A stretch of 64,000 nt of DNA. Origin: Haliscomenobacter sp. (GTDB lineage Bacteria > Bacteroidota > Bacteroidia > Chitinophagales > Saprospiraceae). Both the position numbers and the translations under genes were made by a program. The notes under the pieces were generated by a model that saw only the letters and a list, made by a program, of their open reading frames with translations, was not told the origin of the DNA and did no database searches. Every line of letters starts with the position of its first letter. Within the stretch, counting starts at the first letter, position 1. Positions 55,961 to 64,000 of this stretch are shown here, one piece after another. The stretch covers positions 62,001-126,000 of the forward strand of contig JADJHZ010000003.1 in assembly GCA_016707205.1 (NCBI GenBank). Direction: 5' to 3'.

Positions 55961-58847
55961 ATGAAACCATCTATTCTTGTGTTCCCCCTATTATTCGCAT
56001 TTGGCGCCGCCACGGCCCAGCAAACCTCCCCTACCCCCGCAGAAAAGCGGATGGAAAGCTTCAGCCAGCGCAAAAAGCTCGAAGCGGCATCTATCGCCAA
56101 TGGCATTGAGTTCCGCTCGATCGGGCCCAGCGTATTCAGCGGGCGGGTAGTGGACGTAGACGTGCGGGAATCCGATCCATCGCACTTTTTCGTCGCTTAC
56201 GCTTCGGGAGGACTATGGAAAACGACCAACAACGGCCAGACCTTTGATCCCCTTTTTGATAAGGAAATGGTCATGACCATCGGCGATATTGCCGTGGATT
56301 GGTCCCGCAACACCATTTGGGTCGGGACCGGCGAGGTCAACTCCAGCCGTTCTTCCTATTCCGGAACGGGTGTTTTCCGCAGCACCGACGGCGGCAAAAC
56401 CTGGAAACACCTCGGCCTGGCCGAATCCCACCACATCGGCCGCATTATTCTTCACCCCAAAGATCCCAACACCGCCTGGGTTGCCGCACTGGGCCACCTG
56501 TACACCGACAACCCCGAACGCGGGGTATTTAAAACGGTTGATGGCGGCAAAACCTGGAAGAAAGTACTCTTTGTCGACGACAAAACCGGCGCCGCCGACC
56601 TGATCATCGACCCCGCCAACCCCAATACCCTCTACGCAGCCACCTGGCAGCGCGACCGTAAAGCCTGGAATTTTGTGGAGTCAGGCCCCGGATCGGCGAT
56701 CTACAAGTCTACCGACGGCGGCAAAACCTGGAATAAACTCACTACCTCCGCCTCCGGCTTCCCGACCGGCGAAGGCGTTGGCCGCATCGGCCTGGACATA
56801 GCCCGCGTCAATGGCAAACCGGTCCTGTACGCTGCCCTCGACAATTACCACCGACGGCAAAAGGAGACCCCGGAGGACCCCACCGTCGTCACAAAAGATC
56901 AGGTACGCCAGCATGACGGCAGATCAATTTCTTCAACTGAAAAAATACCAGATCAAAGAATTCCTGAGCGGAAACGGGTTTGCCCAAGAATACACCGTTG
57001 ACCGCGTGATCGGCATGGTCAAGGAGAATAAAGTCACCCCGGCAGGACTGGTGGAATATACCGAAGACGCCAACTCCCTGCTTTTCGACACCGAGGTGAT
57101 CGGACTGGAAGTATACCGCTCGGACGACGAAGGCAAAACCTGGAAGAAAACCCACAAAGGCTTTCTCGACAACGTGTTCAGCTCTTACGGGTATTACTTT
57201 GCCCAGGTGCGGGTTGCTGCATATGACGCGAACAAGATCTTCGTGCTCGGCGTACCCGTCATTCGCTCCGACGACGGCGGCAAAACCTGGAAATCCGTCG
57301 ATCAGGACAACGTCCACTCCGATCACCACGCCCTGTGGATCAATCCCCGAAGGCCCGGCCATGTCATCCTGGGTAACGACGGGGGGATCAATATTTCCTA
57401 CGACGACGGGAAGAACTGGAATATCTGCAACGCGCCTCCTGTAGGCCAATTTTACTATATCGCCGTAGATATGGCCACGCCTTATAACGTTTACGGCGGA
57501 TTGCAGGACAACGGCGTATGGATGGGCCCCAGCACCTACCAGCCGAGCAACCGCTGGCAAAGCAGCGGACAGTACCCCTACCGCGCCATCGGCGGCGGCG
57601 ACGGCATGCAGGTGGCCATCGACACCCGCGACAACGCCACCGTTTATTCCGGCTCCCAGTTCGGCTTCTACTCCCGCCAGAACACCAAAACGGGCCAGCG
57701 CAAATCCATCACGCCCCGGCACAAGCTTGGCGAGCGCCCGCTGCGCTGGAACTGGCAAACCCCTATCCACCTCAGCGCCCACAACCAGGACATCCTCTAT
57801 ATGGGGTCCAACAAGCTGCACCGCTCGCTCAACCAAGGCGACCAGTTTGAGGTGATCTCCGGCGACCTGACCAAAGGAGGGATCAAAGGCGACGTGCCGT
57901 TTGGGACTTTAACCACCATCCATGAATCGCCGCTCAAGTTTGGCTTGCTCTATACCGGCTCCGACGACGGGCTTATCCACGTGTCCAAAGACGGCGGCGT
58001 AAACTGGGAGCGGATCTCCGACGCCCTCCCGCAAAACCTTTGGGTGGCCCGCATCCAGGCGTCCGCGCATGTGGAAGGCCGCGTTTACGCCTGCCTGAAC
58101 GGGTACCGCTCCGACGACTTCACGCCCCACCTTTATGTGTCGGAAGATTTTGGAAAAAATTGGACTCAAATCGGAACCGACCTTCCGGTGGAGCCCCTGA
58201 ACGTTGTGAAAGAAGACCCCGCCAACCCGGATATTCTCTATGTGGGAAGCGATCACGGCCTCTACGTCTCCCTGAACCGCGGCAAATCGTTCCTGCTGCT
58301 CAATAATGGACTTCCCGCTGTGCCGGTCCACGATGTCGTGGTTCACCCGCGCGAAAAAGAGATTCTGGTGGGCACCCATGGCCGCTCGATTTATCTCGGA
58401 AGGGGAAAAGAGCTCCAGCAATTAAACGAAGTTCTGCTGGCTAAAACGATCCATGCATTCGAACCCGACGGTATCCGTTACAGCCCCCGCTGGGGATCGC
58501 CTTTCGTCGATTGGGCGGAAGCTACCGAGCCCGAAATCAAGCTGCCTCTTTATGTCAAAACAGAAGGCGAGGTGCAGATCAGTGTACAGACGGAGAAAGG
58601 CGTGGAGCTATTCCAGTTTGCCAAACCCTGCAAAGCCGGACTGAACTACCTGCCCTATAACCTCGAAATGAAGGCATCCATGGCCGGGGAGATCGAATCC
58701 GCCGTCAACGCCAAACTCAAGGAAGAAGACCGCCCGCTCCAGATGAAGCCCGCCAAAAACGGCAAAATGTACCTCTACCGGGGTACGTATAAGCTCGTCT
58801 TTAAAAAAGGGGGCGGGGAGAGTAGCGCGATGTTGAAAGTGAATTAA
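55961..58847 (+). CDS. Exported VPS10/sortilin-like BNR-repeat protein, frameshifted
   Basis: ATG 55961 starts a signal peptide (MKPSILVFPLLFAFGAATAQ). Both frames are full of Asp-box repeats (STDGGKTWK, TVDGGKTWKK, SDDEGKTWKK, SDDGGKTWKS), giving two beta-propellers as in Bacteroidota glycosyl hydrolase/VPS10-type proteins. The first frame (to about 56908) joins the second by deleting one C at 56908-56909: KDQVR-SMTADQFLQLKKYQ. The corrected protein has about 961 aa, the normal length. The C-terminal part (about 770-960) is not propeller. No T9SS domain is present. The function is unknown; the family is often annotated as hydrolase without proof. Confidence 0.85.
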
Positions 58848-58978
58848 GGCGTAAGGTTAGGCGAAAGGCAAAAGGCTTGAGGCGTAAGGTGTGGGATAAG
58901 TTCAAACCCCTTGCTCTTCTGAATATCTTACGCCTTTCGCCCTATGCCTTTCGCCTTTCGCCCTATGCCTTACGCCTA
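58848..58978. terminator. GGCGTAAGG/GGCGAAAGG hairpin between convergent genes
   Basis: Left units (GGCGTAAGG, GGCGAAAGGC; 58848-58891) are mirrored by right units (CTTACGCC, TTTCGCC; 58928-58978). The outer parts pair well. It sits exactly between two convergent genes and likely ends both transcripts. Confidence 0.65.
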
Positions 58979-59815
58979 ATTCCTCACCCGAACCCCAGAA
59001 GAACTAACCGAGCCCGTAGTGGCAGGCGCGGAGCCGTTAATATCTACCGGGTTAATCATCATGGGGAGGCCTTTTCCATCGGTGATAATAACTTTTGCGT
59101 TATTCGATTTGGACAGCTCCATAAACGCTTCGATCGCTTTGAACTGAAGGAGCATGGGATCCAGCCCCTGAGAGATAATGTTCTGGGCATCGCGCACCCC
59201 TTCTGCCTGGATGCGTTTCCGCTCAGCTTCCTGCTTTTCCTGCTGGAGGACAAATTCCATTCGCTGGGCATTTTGCTCGGCTTCCAGCTTTTCCTCGATC
59301 GCCCGGGCCAGGCTGGGCGGCATCTGAATGCTTTTCAACAGGACTGCTTCTAATTCAATCCCCTTTCCCTGGAGGAGCTTGTCCATCTGCAAGCGGATCT
59401 CTTCCTCGATCTTTCCGCGTTCTCCCGTATGCATATCCTTGGCAAAGAAACGGGCGCTTACATCGGACACTGCCGACCGAAACACCGGGAGAATGATATT
59501 GCGCTCGTACTCCGGACCTATCGTGCGCAGAATATCGGGTACTTCCATCGGCACCAAATTGTACAGGATCGAAACTTCCGACTGGATGTTCAACCCTTCC
59601 CTGGAGGGAATGGTCAGCCCGACTTCCAGGTTTTCCGTTTGGGTGCTTACTTTTACAATCGACGTAGTAAAAGGATTAAACCACCGGAGCCCATCAGTGA
59701 ACGGTTTCTCTTTATAGGTGCCCAAAGTACGCTTGACGCCAACCTCCCCTTCGCGGATTACAGTGCAACTTCCCAACACAAGGGCGATCAATACCAGCAT
59801 GCTCAATCGTTTCAT
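58976..59815 (-). CDS. Prohibitin/SPFH-family protein with lipobox
   Basis: The 279-aa protein has an SPFH/Band 7 domain (about 20-195; EGEVGVKRTLGTYKEKPFTDGLRWFNPF, LTIPSREGLNIQSEVSILYNL) and an adjoining coiled coil (about 168-215, EEKLEAEQNAQRMEFVLQQEKQEAERKRIQAEG). The C-terminus is Ser/Thr/Gly-rich. The N-terminus MKRLSMLVLIALVLGSC ends in a plausible lipobox (LGSC), so it may be a lipoprotein rather than a TM-anchored cytoplasmic scaffold. Prohibitins form membrane ring assemblies; the bacterial role is poorly known. Confidence 0.9.
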   Translation of the reverse strand: MKRLSMLVLIALVLGSCTVIREGEVGVKRTLGTYKEKPFTDGLRWFNPFTTSIVKVSTQTENLEVGLTIPSREGLNIQSEVSILYNLVPMEVPDILRTIGPEYERNIILPVFRSAVSDVSARFFAKDMHTGERGKIEEEIRLQMDKLLQGKGIELEAVLLKSIQMPPSLARAIEEKLEAEQNAQRMEFVLQQEKQEAERKRIQAEGVRDAQNIISQGLDPMLLQFKAIEAFMELSKSNNAKVIITDGKGLPMMINPVDINGSAPATTGSVSSSGVRVRN

Positions 59816-59924
59816 ATTACATGGTTTGGTTAATAATTAAAGTATTACTATTAATTAAGAATGTTTTACTTTTAAACATTTTTTCTTCTCCCTGGTTCGC
59901 AAAAAAAACGTCGGCAACTAGCCA

Positions 59925-59978
59925 ACATCCTCTACATCCTCTACATCCTCTACATCCTCTACATCCTCTACATCCTCA
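59925..59978. repeat. Six 9-bp units of ACATCCTCT
   Basis: Six head-to-tail copies, the last ending CTCA, occupy the divergent gap between the prohibitin-like gene and the next gene. The same unit recurs singly near 61790. The opposite strand has an open frame reading EDVEDV, which is a by-product of the repeat. Confidence 0.9.
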
Positions 59979-60055
59979 TTCCCCTTGCTTTTCTCCCCAA
60001 AAACCCTTAACTTATGGAGTGCCTGAGCGGGGGCTCCGTTCATTAATCCATAGCC

Positions 60056-60382
60056 ATGAAAATCTCCAGGTCGTTCGACTCTTACCAAATTTGGTATTAC
60101 AGCGCACCGCAATACAAATACGCTATCATGGTGCAGATGTATTACAACCGCACGTTTGCAGGCAGGATGCTGTTCATGAAGGAAGGGGAACCGATCCCGT
60201 CCAATTACGAAATCAACGGGAGCCCGTACCTGCACTTTCCTGCTAAGGATTTTGTGCCGATGATGGATTTGATGCGCAACGAAAAACCGTTGTTCCTGCA
60301 GTTCATGCCGGAGAATGGCATCGGCTTCATTGCTACCCGGGAAATGGAGCCCGTGGGGGAGTATGAGAATGCCTTTTCGTAG
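60056..60382 (+). CDS. Small protein of unknown function (108 aa)
   Basis: ATG 60056 gives a soluble 108-aa protein (MKISRSFDSYQIWYYSAPQYKYAIMVQMYY). It is aromatic-rich, with no signal peptide or TM, and has segments PYLHFPAKDFVPMMDLMRNEKPLFLQF and GIGFIATREMEPVGEYENAF that look like a compact alpha/beta fold. Codon use resembles that of its neighbours and a good terminator follows, supporting a real gene. I do not recognise a family. Confidence 0.7.
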   Translation: MKISRSFDSYQIWYYSAPQYKYAIMVQMYYNRTFAGRMLFMKEGEPIPSNYEINGSPYLHFPAKDFVPMMDLMRNEKPLFLQFMPENGIGFIATREMEPVGEYENAFS

Positions 60383-60404
60383 GTTTGCGGGAAGAATTTG
60401 AAAA

Positions 60405-60437
60405 AGACCTTCCAGGTTTGCAAAACCTGGAAGGTCT
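60405..60437 (+). terminator. Perfect 15-bp hairpin
   Basis: Arms 60405-60419 and 60423-60437 are exact complements around GCA. It starts 22 nt after the stop of the 108-aa gene. An A-run precedes the stem but no strong T-run follows, so rightward termination is likely but not typical. Hairpins of this kind recur in Bacteroidota genomes. Confidence 0.65.
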
Positions 60438-60580
60438 AAGCCCTGAGGTTCCCTGGATTATTCTAAACGCTATCGTTTCGGAATTTGTGCTTTGTCGTTT
60501 TCATAAAAAACGGACCCCAGTTGTTTTTTTGCGGTTCTGACCTTATCCTTGCAAAAGAAAAACACCCAATCCTGCCATTC

Positions 60581-61375
60581 ATGGAATCGAACTATTTTGA
60601 GGCAAACCGCCAATTGTGGGACCAGAAAACCGATGCCCACGTGATTTCCGAGTTTTATGCCGTAGACGCATTCAAGCAAGGCGCCAGTTCGCTGAACTCC
60701 ATCGAACTGGATTTGCTCGGCGATGTACGCGGCAAATCCATTCTCCACCTGCAGTGCCATTTCGGGCAAGATACGTTATCGCTAGCGCGGCTCGGCGCCC
60801 GCGTTACCGGCGTCGATTTTTCCGAAAAGGCCATTGGCAAAGCCCGGGAGTTGACCGAAGAACTCGGACTGGAAGCGAAATTCATTTGCTGCAACGTGCT
60901 CGACATCGATCAACACCTGAACGGGGAGCAATTCGACTTCGTGTTCACCAGTTACGGAACCATTGGCTGGTTGCCAGAACTCACCCGCTGGGGACAGCTT
61001 ATCGCGCAGCACCTCAAACCCGGGGGTGTGTTTTGCCTGGTAGAATTCCACCCCGTCGTCTGGATGTTCGACGACGATTTTGAGGGGATCGCCTACTCCT
61101 ATTTCAACCGCGAAACCATCGAGGAAGACGTTGAGGGCACCTACGCCAACCGCAACGCGCCGGTATACGGGAAATCCTTCTCCTGGAACCATCCCCTCTC
61201 CGAAGTCTTCCAGGCCCTTCTGGGCGCCGGCCTCCAACTTGCGCAGTTCCAGGAATTCGATTACTCTCCCTACCCCTGCTTCCAACATGTCGTTCCAGCC
61301 GAAAAAGGATTTCACATCAAAGGATACGAGGGGAAGCTGCCGATGGTGTACGCGGTGGCGGCGTTATTAAAGTAA
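60581..61375 (+). CDS. SAM-dependent methyltransferase
   Basis: ATG 60581 (MESNYFEANRQLWDQKTDAH) gives 264 aa. The class I methyltransferase core is clear: motif I GKSILHLQCHFGQDTLSLARLG, motif II VTGVDFSEKAIGKARELTE, and the acidic motif near NVLDIDQHL, followed by FDFVFTSYGTIGWLPEL. The unusual HLQCHFGQDT in motif I is typical of a group of small-molecule methyltransferases. The acceptor is unknown. A partial -7 box (TATCCTTG, 60544-60551) lies upstream. Confidence 0.9.
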   Translation: MESNYFEANRQLWDQKTDAHVISEFYAVDAFKQGASSLNSIELDLLGDVRGKSILHLQCHFGQDTLSLARLGARVTGVDFSEKAIGKARELTEELGLEAKFICCNVLDIDQHLNGEQFDFVFTSYGTIGWLPELTRWGQLIAQHLKPGGVFCLVEFHPVVWMFDDDFEGIAYSYFNRETIEEDVEGTYANRNAPVYGKSFSWNHPLSEVFQALLGAGLQLAQFQEFDYSPYPCFQHVVPAEKGFHIKGYEGKLPMVYAVAALLK

Positions 61376-61376
61376 C

Positions 61377-61471
61377 GGAGTTGCGAAGTTGCGAGGTTGC
61401 GAGGTTGCGAGGTTGCGAAGTTGCGAGGTTGCGAAGTTGCGAGGTTGGGGTTGCGAAGTTGCGAGGTTGCG
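61377..61471. repeat. 9-bp GTTGCGAAG/GTTGCGAGG array
   Basis: About ten units follow the methyltransferase stop. The unit is the same as that of the convergent-junction element at 32676-32812, but only one arm is present. A small hairpin (AGACGC at 61487-61492 with GCGTCT at 61501-61506) follows it. Confidence 0.85.
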
Positions 61472-61506
61472 TTGATGACGTTGTAGAGACGCCAGATTTT
61501 GCGTCT

Positions 61507-61904
61507 AATCAACAAAATCGGGCGCGTAGGTTGTTCGCGCGCGCTTCCCAATGTCAAATTGAAGAAATCTTACCATTCGCTGAAAGAAACCGGCGGATGG
61601 CTGAATAGATTTTCCCCCTCTCCAAAATCCGCACATTTTTGTTTCGTCGCCGGGGACTGGCTTTTTTTCCGAATACAGGTTTCAATGGCTTCACGTCATG
61701 AGACGTGCATATAGGGGATTTGAACCAGCGGGGGCAGCGGGAGACTTGAACCAGCGGGTTCATTCTCCGCTACATCGCTACATCGTTACATCGTTACATC
61801 CTCTCCATCCTTTAATCGTACCTCGTACATCGTAAATCGTACATCCTTCCTTCCTTCTTTCTTCCTATCTTAGAGCCGTTTTATGATGAAGTGGGAAAGA
61901 AGCT
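61507..61904. other. Non-coding gap with decayed repeats
   Basis: This stretch holds no convincing gene. Two copies of TTGAACCAGCGGG occur near 61722 and 61745. From about 61772 to 61850 there are irregular 9-bp units (CTACATCG, TTACATCGT, ACATCGTAAATCGTAC). A partial -7 box TATCTTAG (61867-61874) lies 31 nt before the next gene. Confidence 0.6.
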
Positions 61905-62816
61905 ATGAAACTCGCCGCTATAGATATCGGTTCCAACGCCATTCGCTTTCAGGTGATCCGGGTGATCCGGTACCGGGATACGCTGAGTTTTAAGAAGCTG
62001 GAGTATATTCGGTTTCCTTTGCGTTTGGGGCAGGACGTGTTCCATGACGGCACGCTTTCGGAGGGGACGCTCGAACGCTTTGAAAAATTGATGCGGGCGT
62101 TCAAGATCCTGATCGACTTGTACGAAGTGAGCGGATACGTCGCTGTGGCCACCTCGGCCATGCGGGAAGCCAAAAACGCCAAAATCGCTTTGCAGGCAGT
62201 CGCTTCGGAGGTTGGGCTGAGCATTCACGTCATCAGTGGCGAAGAAGAAGCGGAGATCCTGAGCAAAGCGATTATCCCTTTTCTGGACAACGGCACGTAC
62301 CTCCACATCGACGTAGGCGGCGGCAGCACGGAACTCAATATTTACCGGGACAAAGTGCGGGTGGATAGCAAATCGTTTCAGATGGGGACGGTCCGCAGTC
62401 TGAATACCAAAGGCAGATCCAAAGTGTTCAAAGCGGCGGAAGAATGGGTGAAAACCTCGTTAAGCCATACCGAAGAGCCTGTGATTGCGGTTGGTACCGG
62501 GGGCAACATCCGCAAACTCTTCCAATTGTCCATTTTCCCGAGGAGCGGGAGCATCACCTTGTCCGAACTTAGTGCCCTGCAAGCGTATGTAGCTGCTTTG
62601 CCCATGGAGGAGCGGCTCAATCTCCTCAAGCTCAACCCCGACCGGGCCGACGTCATCATCCCCGCCGCCGAGATTTATATCGAGGTGATGCGTCGCGGCA
62701 ACGCCGATCGCATCCTGGTCCCCAACGTAGGATTGAAAGATGGGCTTTTGTACCAGCTCTACGAAAAGGTGACGGGCGAACCGATCAGTCAGGTGGAGTT
62801 TCTGGATCAGATCTGA
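61905..62816 (+). CDS. ppx: Ppx/GppA-family phosphatase
   Basis: The 303-aa protein is an ASKHA-fold phosphatase: phosphate-1 loop AAIDIGSNAIRFQV (residues 4-17), SAMREAKN, ISGEEEAEIL and phosphate-2 loop HIDVGGGSTELNIY (about 128-141), then AVGTGGNIRKL and NPDRADVIIPAAEIY. It matches exopolyphosphatases and pppGpp phosphohydrolases of the short, single-domain kind. Whether it acts on polyphosphate or pppGpp cannot be told. No ppk gene is in the window. Confidence 0.9.
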   Translation: MKLAAIDIGSNAIRFQVIRVIRYRDTLSFKKLEYIRFPLRLGQDVFHDGTLSEGTLERFEKLMRAFKILIDLYEVSGYVAVATSAMREAKNAKIALQAVASEVGLSIHVISGEEEAEILSKAIIPFLDNGTYLHIDVGGGSTELNIYRDKVRVDSKSFQMGTVRSLNTKGRSKVFKAAEEWVKTSLSHTEEPVIAVGTGGNIRKLFQLSIFPRSGSITLSELSALQAYVAALPMEERLNLLKLNPDRADVIIPAAEIYIEVMRRGNADRILVPNVGLKDGLLYQLYEKVTGEPISQVEFLDQI

Positions 62817-63214
62817 CCCCGAAATCTCCCCATTTCATTATCTTGACACTAAAATGACAAATCGCACTCTATTAAAATAATGATTTGCCTAAATTTGTGA
62901 TGAAGGAATTTTATATTGATATTTTAGTGGTATTTTAGAAGGATTGAAAATCAAAAAAGAGTTATTGCGCCAGACTGTTTACACCTCTTTCATTGCAGGA
63001 ACTTACCCCACGATTATTTAGACCAGCTTCCCTTGACAGGCTTCCTTCCTGCAGGAAGGCTTATCTTATTACCAGTCTAACCAAACGGTCCAGGCAGCAT
63101 AATTGCCAATTGTAGCGTTTTCTCTCCGTCCCAAAATGCCATTCACACCAGACAGGCTATGTTATATGTATATTAGGCATGGGAGTATCTTTTTTTAACT
63201 TAAACCATATTTCA
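62817..63214. other. AT-rich leader region of susC
   Basis: No gene is visible in this 398-nt gap, and base composition is clearly more AT-rich than the neighbours. It holds an isolated TAAATTTG (62890-62897) and a TATATTAG (63170-63177), both possible -7 boxes, the second 38 nt before the susC start. A 16-bp perfect palindrome lies at 63044-63059 (CCTTCCTGCAGGAAGG). Long leaders upstream of susC are common and may hold regulatory RNA structure. Confidence 0.4.
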
Positions 63215-64000
63215 ATGAAACGCATTTCACTAGTGCTTACGTTGTTGCTATTCAGCATGGCCCAGCTGCTAGCGCAACGCATCATCACCGGAAAGGTGAT
63301 GGACACCAACAACGAGCCGCTGATCGGGGCCTCGATCTTCGTTCAGGGAACCACCATCGGCACCGTGACCGATGTGGATGGCAGCTACTCCCTGGAATTA
63401 CCCCAAGGTAGCAACGTGCTGATTTTTAGTTATACGGGGTATAGCAGCAAGGAGGTAACGGTTAGCACTTCAAACGTTATCGATATTGCTCTTGAAGAGG
63501 AGAGCACCTTATTGAATGAAGTGGTGGTGACAGCCTATGGCACTACCAGAAAGGAAGCGCTTACCGGATCCGTTACTAGCATCAAATCGGAAGCAATCGC
63601 CAAACGGCCAATCAACAACGTGACCACCGTGCTTGAGGGAGCCGCCCCGGGCGTAGTCACCCAAACGGCCAATGGACAGCCTGGGTCTGGTATCTCTGTT
63701 CGGATTAGGGGGTTTGGATCCATCAACGCCACACAAGATCCCTTATATGTCCTAGATGGGGTGCCTTACACTGGAGGAACGTCTAACATCAACCCCGATG
63801 ACGTGGAAAGCATCAGTATATTGAAAGATGCTTCTGCCACCGCATTGTATGGGTCCCGTGCAGCCAACGGGGTGGTAATCATCACCACCAAAAAGGGAAA
63901 AAGAGGAAGAAACAGCGTTTCCCTGAAGGTTGGCCAAGGTTTTGCCTCCCGCGGGTTGCCGGAATATGAGCGCCTGGATGCGTTCGAATACTACCCCCTT
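63215..64000 (+). CDS. SusC/RagA TonB-linked outer membrane protein, cut by window edge
   Basis: ATG 63215 gives a signal peptide (MKRISLVLTLLLFSMAQLLAQ) and 262 codons before the window ends. A carboxypeptidase-D-like domain (about 22-105, GKVMDTNNEPLIGASIFVQGTTIGT) is followed by NEVVVTAYGTTRKEALTGSV and the plug (about 110-230, IRGFGSINATQDPLYVLDGVPY, SISILKDASATALYGSRAANGVVIITTK), all diagnostic of SusC-type transporters, which pair with a SusD lipoprotein to import glycans or peptides. The partner should lie beyond the right edge. Confidence 0.95.
   Translation, partial: MKRISLVLTLLLFSMAQLLAQRIITGKVMDTNNEPLIGASIFVQGTTIGTVTDVDGSYSLELPQGSNVLIFSYTGYSSKEVTVSTSNVIDIALEEESTLLNEVVVTAYGTTRKEALTGSVTSIKSEAIAKRPINNVTTVLEGAAPGVVTQTANGQPGSGISVRIRGFGSINATQDPLYVLDGVPYTGGTSNINPDDVESISILKDASATALYGSRAANGVVIITTKKGKRGRNSVSLKVGQGFASRGLPEYERLDAFEYYPL

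Noticed and set aside
59918..60235. Minus-strand open frame reading EDVEDVEDV
   Set aside because: The peptide results from the 9-bp ACATCCTCT repeat, and the frame overlaps the antisense of a more plausible gene at 60056-60382.
61381..61608. Open frame rich in RGCEVARL units
   Set aside because: It is translation of the GTTGCGAGG minisatellite and not a gene.
61715..61760. tRNA-like text (GGGATTTGAACC) on the minus strand
   Set aside because: No acceptor stem, anticodon arm or D arm can be built; the phrase is part of two copies of TTGAACCAGCGGG.

Overview
This window looks like a chromosome segment of a free-living, moderately GC-rich Bacteroidota, probably of the Saprospiria/Lewinella type; the family placement is inference. 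The phylum signals are clear: a SusC/RagA receptor, a FecI/FecR/TonB-receptor module, DUF4249, DUF4252 and DUF3098 proteins, type IX secretion (T9SS) sorting domains, SprB-type repeats, a fused SecDF, the ftsX-DUF3098-uppP-truB cluster, and -7 promoter boxes of the form TAnnTTTG. No rRNA, tRNA, CRISPR array, prophage or intact insertion sequence was seen.

Layout. 0-4.3 kb: the start of a leftward secreted protein, a 654-aa secreted protein of unknown function, a small membrane protein, a D-2-hydroxyacid dehydrogenase and a Kbp-like BON-LysM protein. 4.5-9.8 kb: secDF and a PorE-like OmpA protein, each split by a one-base frameshift. 9.9-15.8 kb: a giant T9SS cargo protein (P domain, MAM-like and MopE-like regions, about fifteen SprB repeats). 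16-24 kb: leuS, a lipoprotein, an SGNH hydrolase, then ftsX-DUF3098-uppP-truB. 24-27 kb: a leftward operon of NTP pyrophosphohydrolase, VWA protein and MoxR ATPase. 27-35 kb: sulfatase, arginine decarboxylase, alpha/beta hydrolase, gpsA, a stand-alone T9SS sorting-domain mini-protein, a TapB-like protein and an RsmF-like rRNA methyltransferase. 35.3-43.1 kb: a second giant cargo protein (2608 aa) with eleven 76-77-aa repeats and SprB repeats. 43-51.5 kb: a leftward run of lptG-like, PAP2, ECF sigma, FecR, TonB receptor, DUF4249 and Crp/Fnr genes. 51.7-53.8 kb: an ECF sigma operon with two DUF4252 proteins. 54-64 kb: FadL-type porin, VPS10/BNR protein, prohibitin-like lipoprotein, methyltransferase, Ppx/GppA and the start of a susC gene.

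Functionally, most of the window concerns the cell envelope: protein export (SecDF, T9SS with PorE-like anchor and large adhesin-like cargo), lipid carrier and LPS traffic (UppP, PAP2, LptG-like), division (FtsX) and nutrient uptake under ECF sigma control. The two giant genes occupy about a fifth of the window.

Two features cut across regions. First, five long genes carry single-base frameshifts, most simply explained by assembly indels. Second, the larger gaps between genes hold short tandem repeats of 7 or 9 bp, often as two opposed arms that can fold into hairpins; all four convergent gene junctions wider than 20 bp have such arrays. I found no obviously new defence or catalytic system. 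The best candidates for new biology are the hairpin minisatellites, the MoxR/VWA operon with a degenerate protease domain, the cargo-less T9SS sorting-domain protein, and the register-perfect 76-aa repeat array.
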